Below, one piece after another: positions 44,690 to 55,043 of a DNA stretch of 64,000 nt; within the stretch, counting starts at the first letter, position 1, and every line of letters begins with the position of its first letter. This stretch comes from Collybiopsis luxurians FD-317 M1 (lineage: Eukaryota > Basidiomycota > Agaricomycetes > Agaricales > Omphalotaceae). The translations under genes and the position numbers were made by a program. Under the pieces are notes generated by a model that saw only the letters and a list, made by a program, of their open reading frames with translations, was not told the origin of the DNA and did not search any database. The stretch spans positions 546,328 through 610,327 of the forward strand of contig KN834774.1 in the NCBI GenBank assembly GCA_000827265.1, read 5' to 3'.

Positions 44690-45666
44690 GTTCAACATTT
44701 TGCAAGATGTACAGTCCCTAGCTAAAACCATTCTTCACATCTCAGATATTTTACCCAACTGTTGCCAGGAAGACTGACCAGATCTTTGACATTATGTGGA
44801 CAAACTGGATCCCATCCTGCATTTTGATATTCCTCAAATTTGCAGTCATTCATGGATGACCAATTCTCCCTGGAACTCAAGGATCACAGAGTGGTAAGTC
44901 CCACAACTTCTGCTAAGAAATAATTTGTACTAACTAATAACTTACACAGATGAATATCCTCAGTACCATCTCATCTGCAGCCTGGACCCTGTATTTTTAG
45001 GATGGGCTCGTCATCTCTCAGATGCCACACTTATGCTTCTGCAATGCTTGTATGAATTGTGGCCACCTACTACGGATACCATCACTGCAATCACAATTGA
45101 CCTTCAAGGCATTCTAATGGACACATTACCTCACCTTTGAGCCACAATGAATCGACATGAACATAATCCAGCGGATTTTCATTGCATTTTTGGTAATGGT
45201 GAGTTCTGTGTTATCTGATTCTGTATTCATGCTAAATGGCTATTCAGCAGGAGCACCACTGAGTGAAAATTCAGTCAACAGTAGGCATTTGCTAGCCTTT
45301 ACCCATGATGAAAATCTTCTGGTTGAGCTCTTTCAAACCCATACCCACAAAGTCATACATGTTCTCTGTTGGCATGAAGCAGTTCCTCCCACCATCCCTG
45401 CTGAGCCCAGATCCATCACACCAATCTACGATAGCGACCATCCGGATTACAATGCTTCAGACGAGTCTAAATCCATCCACGCCAACTCCAGCATTGATGG
45501 GTCTAGTGACACCACCTCCAGCTCTCATTCTAAAGACTCACAGGTTGACAAATTGGACTCAGACTTGGACTCGGGCTTGGATGTTGTGGCATTGATTGAC
45601 CTTACAGCAGAGGATACAGATGCAGTTATAGACCTTACCAGAGAGGATATAGACATTGATATGTAG
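44690..45666 (+). pseudogene. Multi-exon gene with acidic tail and SUMO-interaction-like motifs
   Basis: The upstream exon (about 44690-44893) reads VFNILQDVQSLAKTILHISD, ILPNCC and PWNSRITEW before a GTAAG donor, broken by a TGA at about 44776. WARHLSDATLMLLQCLYELW follows at about 45003, and then a 169-codon frame at 45157-45666. Its C-terminus is Ser/Asp-rich and ends in two tandem hydrophobic-acidic motifs, VALIDLTAEDTD and AVIDLTREDID. V-I-D-L-T followed by acids is the standard SUMO-interaction motif. Agaricomycete in style but not identified; the terminal exon looks undamaged. Confidence 0.4.
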
Positions 45667-46391
45667 CCTGTACCCATTTATTTCATTAATAAAATTGACT
45701 TTCTTTGCTCAATTCACAGAATGACCCTGCTTAGTAAAAATATTTAATGGCAACAAATGAATTGTACATGCACCCTATTATGAACCACTATATACACTCT
45801 GCTTCTGAATCCCTTCATCAATTATCTGCCTATCCTCTGTAGCTTGTCTGTCTCACTGACATTTCACTAGATCTGCTAAGATTTTGCCATCTTGTACTGG
45901 TTCAAAGTGGAGCTGCTGATAAGCAATAAGACACTGACCATATAGATGTATATACATCTAGTACTGACGGCAAGCAAAAGCAGCATGTCCAAAAGACCAA
46001 AATGTGTATGGTGAATCTTTGGACAAAGGAGCTGCATTGCAACTGGCCATTCTACCCCAGGCATCACCCATGGTTTGGAATCCTTGAAGGCAGCACAGGA
46101 AGTTGCTCTGGATTTTTTCCTTGACCTCTCTCCAGCATTCCATTTCTGCCACAGCTCAATAATGCATGATTTGATCACCTGTAGGTTCATCCAGTCAGTG
46201 TTAGACCAACAATGTCAACTGAGGACAAAAACTCACTTTCATCCTCCAAGGCAGAAACATCTTTTGAATTCAAAATAAGCAATGTAAATATCATCTCTGG
46301 CTTCCATATCCACCCATCATCCTTCAATGGCACATCCTGCTTGCTCACATTGGCTGGTGTGGACCCTTTCCCTGAAAAGAGGCAGTGTAAA
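45667..46391. other. No gene recognised
   Basis: Intergenic. An AATAAA-like AATAAAATTGAC lies at 45689, shortly after the preceding stop, and could serve as its polyadenylation signal. Short unassigned frames lie at 45876-46409. Confidence 0.3.
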
Positions 46392-49300
46392 TTAGCTAAA
46401 TACTGCTAAAAGAGTAATGAAACCTATGAGGATTATGATGAACTTGCTTGGTGCTGGACAATAGGGTTTGAGAAATGGAGCTGAGCTCCCTGTTCCCATT
46501 GTCATTGTTGACCCCCTCCATAGGTATGGCATTGAAATCAATGCCAAGGGAGTAAAACTGGCCATTAGTCCTATGAGAATCCCCAAGTTGTTGAGCTTGA
46601 GTTGTTGGGCATCAGTAAGTTGACTCAACCGTGAGCAAAGCAAGCTGGTCCAACTTGAAAAAGCCCAGCTTGATCAGCACCAACCGCACTCAACTGTAGT
46701 CAGCAATACAGCAGAGGAGCTCTATTTTGAGCTTCTTGATTTGCAAGGCTGATTGAGTGTTGGCACTGCTACCTTAGCTGTTCTCTGCCTTGTCTTTATA
46801 GGCTAGGGACTTGAATTTGGCTGCATCTTGAACATAGATAATACAGTTGTGCAGCTGACTAGCATGAATTTGCCCTTCGAGTTGAGCCAGATACTGAAGG
46901 TTTTGAACCTGCCACTGATCTTCTGATAAAGAACTAGGAAGATAGAGTGTCTCATCCTCCAGGGTCTCAGCCGATGAAGTAGACAGCTGAATGCCAGGCA
47001 TGACTACAGCTTGCAGTTCTCAAAAATGAGCAAGCAACTCAGTAACCTGATTATGAGCAACAGTAATTTCTTTCTGCACTGTCTCTGTCTGATTAAGGGT
47101 CTTCTTTCCCTTGATGTGCTGCCTGCAATCAGAATGTCAGCATCCAGATATTCTGCTGTACAGATCATGACTTATTGAAAATGCTCTATCGAGAGTGCCA
47201 AGAAAATTAAATTGACTGTGGAGTCCTCTGAAAGCTCCTTATGAGGAGTTGTACAAGCCAACAGCTGCTCATAAATCTTCTCTTTTGATGGAACTGTGAA
47301 ATGTGAATGAATAGTCCAGTATTTCATGCTGGAGAGACTTACCCTGAAGCTGATGTTGATAAATGTCACAGATAATCCTGTTCAGTAGCTGCTCCTTTTT
47401 GGTGACTGTTGATTCCCAATGAGGAAGTCTGTGGTGGAAGCATATACAGGATGCCAAGTACCCCTGTCTTTTCTCATCAAAGAGCTCTATGGCTTCTCTG
47501 TAAGTGGTTGCAAGTGAAAGATGAATCCTGGTGGTCTTTGTCCAATTCCAGAACCCATAGTGGAAGCTGAGGACATCCATGCAATGACCAGAGTTCATAT
47601 GAAGTACAGATCTGGACAGTTGGTTGAGCTCAACCCAGGGTTGTTCAGCAATCTCACCCTGAAAATGGCCACTGTTGGGTAAATATGCTGAATTGAACTT
47701 GAACTTGCAGTCCTCTTTATGATCTTGGATGTGTAAGGCTGGAATTGAGCATCAGAGGCTTTGAATAATTGGCAGATAATCAGGGGAGTGGACTTGGAAG
47801 CGATTGCAGAGATGAACACAATACTGGCAATTGCAGTCATACGATAAACAAAAGTCACTCGCTCCCAGATGAGAGCAGCAGGGAAGACCTTGTTGACATA
47901 CATTGCAATCTCCCAGAGGACAGGAGGGCAGTCAACTGTGATGTGTGTATGAATATGAGTGTTTGAGGGCAAGGTCAGAATAGTCAAACCTAGAAATTCA
48001 ACATATTAGCAGAGATAAGCAGAGGCACAAATGCCTGTGGTGAATATGTACCCTTCACTTCTTTTGAGATTGACAGAGGCCAGAATCATGCTGTGGGAGC
48101 ACCCTATGTTAACCACTCCAGAATATTGCATGTTCTTGAACTTCTTCTTGTTCTGATTATTGATGACATTCAGATAATTACAAGTAGACTTCTATGTGTG
48201 GAAATCAGTAGGGATTCACCATTAACTGGAGGAGAATGTACTTCATTTGTCTTTGGCACTTTTGCCAGATGATCCTTGGCATCCTTCTGGTCAGGAAAGT
48301 AGCCAATACTGTTATCTGTCAGTAGTGAAATATCATCCAGATTGGAGTTCTTCAGATATTGACCAATGTGAAAGTTTTCATCTAGCATTTGCTGATCTTG
48401 ATTGAGGTGTCTAAAAAGAATGTAGCACTTCAGAGCCATTGTTTGAGACAAGAAATAATATTTGCACTTTAGATGTGAAGGCATTTTCTCCCAGCCTTCC
48501 TCCATGTTGAACCCATCTTCTGGACAGCAAAAGCATGTCTGAACAACTGATCTGGGGGTGCAATGTGGGAATTTAGCTAGTAGGTTGTGGGCATGCCCAC
48601 TCCACTTGTCCATACATAGCTTGCGCCATATTCAGGTGACAAGCAAGAATTGTGAACGAGGGTCCTATTTAATCATATCAATATGGTGAGGGAGTAAATA
48701 CACACAATGTACAGGAGTTTCAAGAGTGAAGCAACTGTCCGTGAGCCACCAAAGTGCACCCACATAGTTGTATGCTGATTTTTTGGAGGTAGCATTGTGC
48801 TCTGTGAATTCATCCAGAGCTTGAAATGTAACAAAAGTCTTTGGAGCCTTGACTGTCGCTGGAAAGAGACAGGCACTCATAGCTTGCTTGAGCATTTTGG
48901 GGCTTCCGTTGCACAGGCAATATGATATTTGAGTTCTGTGAATGCCATTAGTATGAACAATGGTGACTTTCTGAGGTTTGGTAGGACTAATACATTGAGC
49001 ACCATGGGTGCAAAGATGAATGGAATAGCTGTCATTGTTAAGTGTCAAGATATCAGCCTTGCAGAAGTACCTGTCCAGCTGCCAGACCCTCACCCAGTGG
49101 AATGGCAGGGACTGGTGGTGCTGCAGGAAACACCGTTCACAGCATGAGCTATATTTAAAGCAGTCATTACAGTGGTATCTGCGAGGGAGGTTGGAGCCAC
49201 AAGGGCAAGCCTGCAGAACCTCTGTGCAAGCCTCAACATTGAGGAGTAGATGCATTAATTATGGTAGCAGCTGTATGAAGTCTTGCATTGTTTGGGTAGT

Positions 49301-49589
49301 CTAACAAAAGAATTAGTGAACTCAAGCCTGTTTTGAAGAGGAGAATATGTACCTGGGATGGTGTATCCTGGCTTTCTGGCAGGGTTTCCTCAACAGATGG
49401 CTCTGGTTGTATGGTCAGTGCAGTAGGTGGACCCTCCACAGGAATGGGATGCCATGATCCAGCAGGCAATGAGGGTCCCCCCTCTAATGGCACTCAAGAG
49501 TTCTGGGTCATCTTGAGCTGTTTAGGACTGCATGCCACCTTAGCAGCATCTGCAGTGCATTCCTTGCGCTTCTGGTAATAGGACATCAT
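46392..49589 (-). pseudogene. KDZ (Kyakuja-Dileera-Zisupton) transposase relic with CxC2-type cysteine cluster
   Basis: The start is Met at 49589 (MMSYYQKRKECTADAAK). After a Pro-rich linker the CxC2-like cluster occupies 49240-48900: CPCGSNLPRRYHCNDC, SSCCERCFLQHHQSLPFH, VRVWQLDRYF, HLCTHGAQC, THGIH-like TNGIHRTQISYCLC and ACLFPATVKAPKTFVTF. Next comes the KDZ core: CFCCPEDGFNMEEGWEK (48520), the DENFHIGQYLKN region, HCMDVLSFHYGFWNWTK (47580) and a helical region (47500-47280). The C-terminal piece reads LYLPSSLSEDQW, HASQLHNCIIYVQDAAKF, KSLAYKDKAENS and GSSANTQSALQIKKLK (46960-46710). Stops include a TGA near 49493, a TAA at 46774-46776 and a TGA at 46690-46692. KDZ are Agaricomycete DNA transposons that often travel with TET/JBP genes (established knowledge). 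Confidence 0.75.
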
Positions 49590-50379
49590 TTTGATGTGGT
49601 TTGATTGGGGTGTGAGAGTAGCCTGTGTTAACCTCAGTCAAATATGCTGACCTGAGTCAGCTTATACAAACCACCTCAGTGATTTATAGGGGGAAGCTGG
49701 ACAGAGGATGGAAGAAGGAATGGTGAAGGTTGGAGAAATTAGCGCCCATTTAATTAGAATGCATTCAGCCTCTGATATCTTATCAGAGTTGAGATAAACT
49801 GGGGTCACATGATTCATAGTTGAAAAAGTCTGTTGGTTGATGCCCACTTCTTTACCTCAACCACCGTCTACCACCTCACTCTCTCTCTTGCTCTCTTTTA
49901 CTTCATGGTCCATGATCGTACCCTCTGGTTGCAGATTTTAGGATCTGCAATGCATTTGGACTCAGGTCCTTGTGTAGCATTCTTGCTGTCACATCTGCTG
50001 CCAGTGATTTGTATTGTCATTTTGTCTTCAGGTACATTGTATCTCTTTTTTACTTTTGATATAGTTTGTTTTTGATAGGCTTCTTATATATACAAAAATA
50101 TATACAAAACAGCAACCTTCAATGCTCTGTTCCCACAAGTACTCAACTCCATGGGTGCAAGTGGTTGAGTGAGCCAAGGTTCCTTTTTTGGTTTTATCTA
50201 TCTTCTGAGTCCCAAGCTGCTCAGCTCTTGCAAGTACCCAACTCCATGGGCACGAGTAATTGAGTGAGTGGCTTGAACTTTTTTTTTTTTCCAACTGTTC
50301 GCTCAGCTCCTATCTTTTGTTACTGCTATCTGAATCATGGTCGATGTATACTAATGCCCCTCTTTTCCAATGCTCCGCA
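49590..50379. other. Intergenic with a duplicated 38-bp hairpin-like word
   Basis: Upstream of the KDZ start, probably its promoter side. 50136-50173 and 50231-50268 are diverged direct repeats (CAAGTACTCAACTCCATGGG / CAAGTACCCAACTCCATGGG, each ending TTGAGTGAG). The first copy can fold via ACTCAAC/GTTGAGT. No convincing protein. Confidence 0.45.
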
Positions 50380-51899
50380 GGTATGGTCTTTACCACCCAA
50401 GAGGTAGGAGCCTCATTAACCTCTGTGCTGCCCATTCTAACACTATACCATTCCCTTAGACTCACTCTGGACAAATCTTCACAGATTGGAGCAGATACAT
50501 CCAAGCTACCAATCCTAATTTCTCTCTGTCTGCCGCTGTCAAGCATGCAGAGCAGCAGGTGCTTGTACCTGATTTTGTGGACAACCCTTTGCATTCAGAG
50601 GAGGAGGTTCCATCAGTGCTTTCCTCTCCACTGACATTGCCTCCATCTTCTGCATCATCATCACCCTCAATTCTCCCTCTTGATCTTCTGGAAACTTCTG
50701 CAGGACTCTCATTGCCCTTATGTACAACTGTGAAGTATAATTGCAGGAGTCAGAAGTAGAAGAGGCCTCCGAACACTCTGCACCTCATAAACATACTCAT
50801 TGCGGCCCAGCTGGTGGTCAAAAATTCAATGCTCTGGCTAGAGCTGCTCCAACTGATGCTCCATCATCAATCCAATTGACCCACAAGTCCAAGCTACAGT
50901 ACAATAAGCGGCATCTGCAGTGTCAGTGGAAAAGGCAGGCAATGGACTTCATCAACTACAAGGCTAGTAGTTTTCTTGGACTGGGTATATTAAGCTAATA
51001 TTGAACTTCTTTAGGTGAATGACACTGTGTGAGCTCATGTCATAGCAAGTGCTGAGGAGGTTGCGACCCAGCTGGATACAGATGACATGAAAGACTTGAC
51101 AACTGGCTACATAGGCTGGCAGACAGTTGATCAATCCAGCAAGGGTCATGTATGGGGCTTTGATGAGCTCATGGGTGAAGATAGTGTCCACAACATGACA
51201 CTGGTAAATGTTGATGTCACCAACCCATATGTCCACTAGCTGCTATCCTCCTAATCATACTGATGATACCCATGATATAGTACTGTGATTCCCATTGTAG
51301 ACCCCAGCAGGCTAGTCTATGGTGTTATTGTACCACTGCCTGCTGATCCCTCATACAAGAATCAGAATGCTCTGAGACCTCCTGATCTGAAGTACATAGC
51401 AGCAGCAGGTGAGGCAGCACAGATGATTGACCAGTCTTGTCCCAAACTGTTCAAGCCTGAGGATGAGCTGCTGGAAAACCACCGCAAAATGTTTCCTGTC
51501 AAAGCTGTCAGGATTTCATATGGAGAAGGCCAGCAGGCAAGTACCCTAAGCTCTATTTCTTGCTTGCTGCTGAAGGTGTTAAACAGTACCCCAAACAAAT
51601 CTACCATGATAAGAAGAAGCTTGAAGTTATCAACTCCATCATCAACACTGCCTGCATCATGCAGTTGGCACACCATGCTTCCACTGCTTTTCAAGCTTGG
51701 GCACTGAACTTGTACAATTATTATGCTCAGCAAATGGCCAAGCTGCACCACTGTTTTCCCAACCTCCAATTTAACTTCCCTTGCAGTATCTTTGCCTGCT
51801 GCAGTATCAACTTTGGTCTGCAAACAGTAACAGTGGAGCATTTAGACTCTGTGTTGAAACCATGCAGGAATGGGTATGGATACGTTGGATGTTTTTTGT

Positions 51900-54008
51900 A
51901 GAGGTTATGGCGAGCTTTCATTCGTAATGATGGGCGCATAGGTATGTGGACATTTAAGTTTTTTGTAATGCCATGTTTGTACTTACTTAGATTGGCCATG
52001 AGTGGTCCAGAGGATGTTATATTTATCCAGCTGCACATCTGAGGCTGTTGGAGAATCACAGTGTATTTTTCCATAGGTAAATGTTATTTACTCTAGCTCT
52101 GATCTGACAGACTTTCAAGCTGACCATTTAGCTTTTTTTTTTTTCCATATTTCATAAGGTAGAGGCTTCTACTTTGAAGTACAGATGTATCGATGTACAG
52201 TTCGGACAATGTACCACTCAAACAATCTCAAGAGCAACTCCAAGCAGAGTTAACACCCTGATAATCCTATCATCAGTAATGGTCTTATTGGCAGCTATTT
52301 GGTGAATGAAGTCGCAGTCAGCCAAAAGTGCAGTGTCATCATATTCTAGGGAGTAATTGAGTTTGTCCTGAATATCGGCCTTACGCTTTCCTTTGGCTAT
52401 CAACAAAGAAGGAGTCGATTCAAGTTCAAGGAATGGATGTGTACATTTGGATAGGCAAGTAGTAGGTGACTCCTCTGTAGCGTACTTGCACTTGGTTGAT
52501 TGACCCAAGCTGGAAGTTGGAAAATCACTCAAGCTGCTGGAATGTGAGGGAGTTTTGAATGGGGAGCTGGTGGGCATGCTGGTGGGTGTGGTGCCTGGGA
52601 AATGCTGTTCAGCCTGAGAGAGATGGTAGAGGATCTCGAGGAACTCAGGGTGAGGATCCTCAAGACCAGTAATGCTGCAGAGGTTTTTCGACAGAGCTCT
52701 GAGGGTGCTACCATCTCCGGCATCTTTGAGCCATCCAATATACTCCTGGAGAATGACACATCTTTCTCTGGAGCTCCAGGAATGGGCCATCCAGCAGGTA
52801 TTACTGCTGCACAATCTGATACTGCAGTTCTACAAAAACAAGTAAGTGTTGCCCTATTAGAGTATGAATTATACTTACTTGGAAAGTAATCTTTCCAAAA
52901 CAGTCTGCCTTTTGCTCCACCAGTCCAACATTTAGTGTGTGCTTGCTGACATGTCTGGGCTCTTGACAAGCACCAAAGTCTTCTACATCATAGTAGGAAA
53001 TTCAACCTTGAGCAATGGCAGTCATAATAATGCTGAGTAAGGCTTTGCCCTGCTCAGGCAGGGATGCCTTAATGGGAGGTAGACAATGGGTGCAAGTGGG
53101 ATTTTCAATGTAGGATACAGTATGGGCCATTGAATTTTGGTACATATGCTTGCACACTTAAATATTCTTCCTATTGGCCTAATATGAGTGCATCCAGATT
53201 CATGGCGCAACTTGGATACCACAGTAGTTCAGTGACTGTTTCAGCTCCAAATATTTGCAAAAGGCATGCGCCAATGGCCCAGTGTTTTGGTGGATTGGCA
53301 GATATGGTGTGCTATGCAAAAAAAAAAAAAAAGAGCAGTTCCTCTTTCCTTTGTACCCTCATGTAGCAACTCAGTGGCAGTCTTCATATTCCCCTATGTT
53401 ATTCCCCCCATGCTTATCTTCTCATCTGGACCTCATACAGGACTTAGGAGCCACACTAAGGAATCAAGGGAGATGGCTGCCGTTATGCCTGGTGGGCATG
53501 AGTACATTGCAAGCAGGGATCTGGAATGGTGTTGATCAGTATGTTAGCATATCTTGTCAATTTTGGGCCTGATACTAATGTTCCCCAATCTTGTACAGCT
53601 TGTAGTTATTCATAAAAGGTGTGTCTTATCTCACTGGGGCTCATTCATGTGACTGAGTAAATTTCCCAGATGAAGTCCTTTTAAACTGGTTTCAAAGACC
53701 TCATTTGAATCAAACACAGTCGTTTGAACCACTCTGCTCAGTTTAAACATGATCTTTTGAACCAAATTGTAGAGTCATGTTTAGCTACAAAGTTATTGTA
53801 TACAGAGTCTCATTTTGCTACAAACTTTACAAACTTTTTTTGTGTATGTAATTTGAAATTTTTCACTGGGAGCCAGAGTTGGGTTTGAACCAGTTGGAAC
53901 ACAGTTTGAAACCAATTGAGTAGTGTCAAATGAGTATGCTGAGAGCCAGAGTGGGATTCAACCAGTTTAAACATGGGGTTGAAACCATTTGAGTAGTATC
54001 TGAACTAT
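51900..54008. mobile_element. Composite insertion inside the dioxygenase-like gene
   Basis: This replaces an expected short intron. It holds several unrelated pieces. 51940-52080 reads IGHEWSRGCYIYPAAHLRLL then ENHSVFFH on the plus strand. 52969-52218 on the minus strand is partly open (GWLKDAGDGSTLRALSKNLC, YDDTALLADCDFIHQ) with Ser/Pro-rich linker. 53090-53540 reads PLNFGTYACTLKYSSYWPN and HAPMAQCFGGLADM on the plus strand, with a 15-A run at about 53319. 53670-54000 is dense in GTTTGAA(C/A)C words. No single element with clear ends is recognised. Confidence 0.35.
53670..54008. repeat. GTTTGAACC/GTTTAAAC-rich repeat
   Basis: Repeated and inverted words: TTAAACTGGTTTCAAAG, CGTTTGAACC, CAGTTTAAACATG, TTTTGAACC, GGGTTTGAACCAGTTGGAA, CAGTTTGAAACCA, TTCAACCAGTTTAAACATGG. 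A diverged direct duplication is visible: GAGAGCCAGAG.GGG....AACCAGTT at about 53868 and 53940. Related sequence lies at 61500-61704. Confidence 0.55.
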
Positions 54009-54290
54009 TTGTTCAGGTGGTGTGCTATTACTGCATTGGGAAACTTTGATTATTGTAAAGGGGGGCATTTTGTCTTATGGGACCTTGGACTAGTCATTCA
54101 GCTTCCACCAGGATGGACAATCCTTATTCCTTCTGCCTTCCTTCAACACTCTAATACTAAAATCCAGCCTGGGGAGACAAGGTTTTCATTAACACAATAC
54201 ACAGCTGGAGGATTGTTTTGATACCTTGATGATGGCTGCTCTCATGAAAGCATGTCTCGGTCACAGCTTGCAGCTGCCCAAGGTTGACAG

Positions 54291-55043
54291 CACTGGTAGT
54301 TGGAAGAGGGTCTCAACATGTATTCCACATTGGAGGAGTTAAAGGCCATGTAGAAATGTAATGCATATGTACATATTTTCTTACTGCTTTAGATACTTGT
54401 AGGCACCTATTGTACTGTACCTTCTACTCTTAATGAATGTCACTTTGTACTTCTCAATATTGTGTGAACCCACTGAGACCAGATCCTGCAATATTATGAT
54501 TGCTAAGATGCAATTGAGTAGATTATTTTTAACAGTATAAGGTCTAGCTAATGTACAGTACATTATCAAGAGGGTCTACTACAGCAATATATGTTACATT
54601 TGTTCATGATGAGCTGAAGTCCAATAGTAGATATGCTAAAGGTATCTTGGAAGGATGGGCACATGGCCAAGAACTTTGTACACACTTTGTACATAGAATT
54701 CGGCGAGCATCCGCTCCCATCCATCCTTAACCCCACTGGTGAATACCCTGATGTTGCCATCAATCCCTCGCTGCCATGTTAAGGGCTTCTCCCCAGGCCA
54801 AGTGTCCATCAGGCTCTAAAGCGACTGCAGAGATGAATATCTCTCAGGCCACTCCTTCGATGTAAGGCCAATGTTTAGCTGTGGCAGTGGAACAAGCCTG
54901 TCATATCCAAATACTGTTGTTACCAAGCTTCTGCACTTGGACTTGTGCAGTGCCATTGCAATGTCAAAGTCAGCTTGAGATGAATTTTGATGAGGTTGCA
55001 GTTTAGATTGGTCTAGAAGAATGTCAACATGGGTGAGTTCAGA
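54291..55043. other. No gene recognised
   Basis: AT-rich, with only short frames on either strand. The minus-strand 54763-54566 frame is open but featureless. Confidence 0.3.

Larger units (their letters stand above)
50380..54290 (+). pseudogene. 2OG-Fe(II) dioxygenase-like gene 2, split by an insertion
   Basis: Exons: 50540-50755 (Ser/Pro-rich); 50741-50960 (SEVEEASEHSAPHKHTH, LQCQWKRQAMDFINYK); 51015-51240 (AEEVATQLDTDDMKDL, WGFDELMGEDSVHNMTL); 51285-51540; 51545-51850. The last reads YHDKKKLEVINSIINTACIM, FNFPCSIFACCSINFG and TVEHLDS, with the Fe-binding His codon at 51839-51841 and the Asp codon at 51845-51847. The fold resumes at 54017, right after an AG acceptor, with WCAITALGNFDYCKGGHFVL, LVIQLPPGWTILIPSAFLQH (distal His 54145-54147), SNTKIQPGETRFS (Arg is AGG, retained) and LTQYTAGGLF. 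H-x-D...H...R matches the 2OG dioxygenase core. Foreign DNA lies in what should be a short intron (51850-54016). Whether it is TET/JBP-like is inference. Confidence 0.5.

Noticed and set aside
50028..50075. Hydrophobic LYLFFTF stretch as a membrane protein C-terminus
   Set aside because: Short, in a T-rich intergenic tract, with no continuation or conserved motif.
53319..53334. Poly-A run as the tail of a LINE or retrocopy
   Set aside because: No target duplication or reverse transcriptase nearby; an isolated A run inside a composite insertion.
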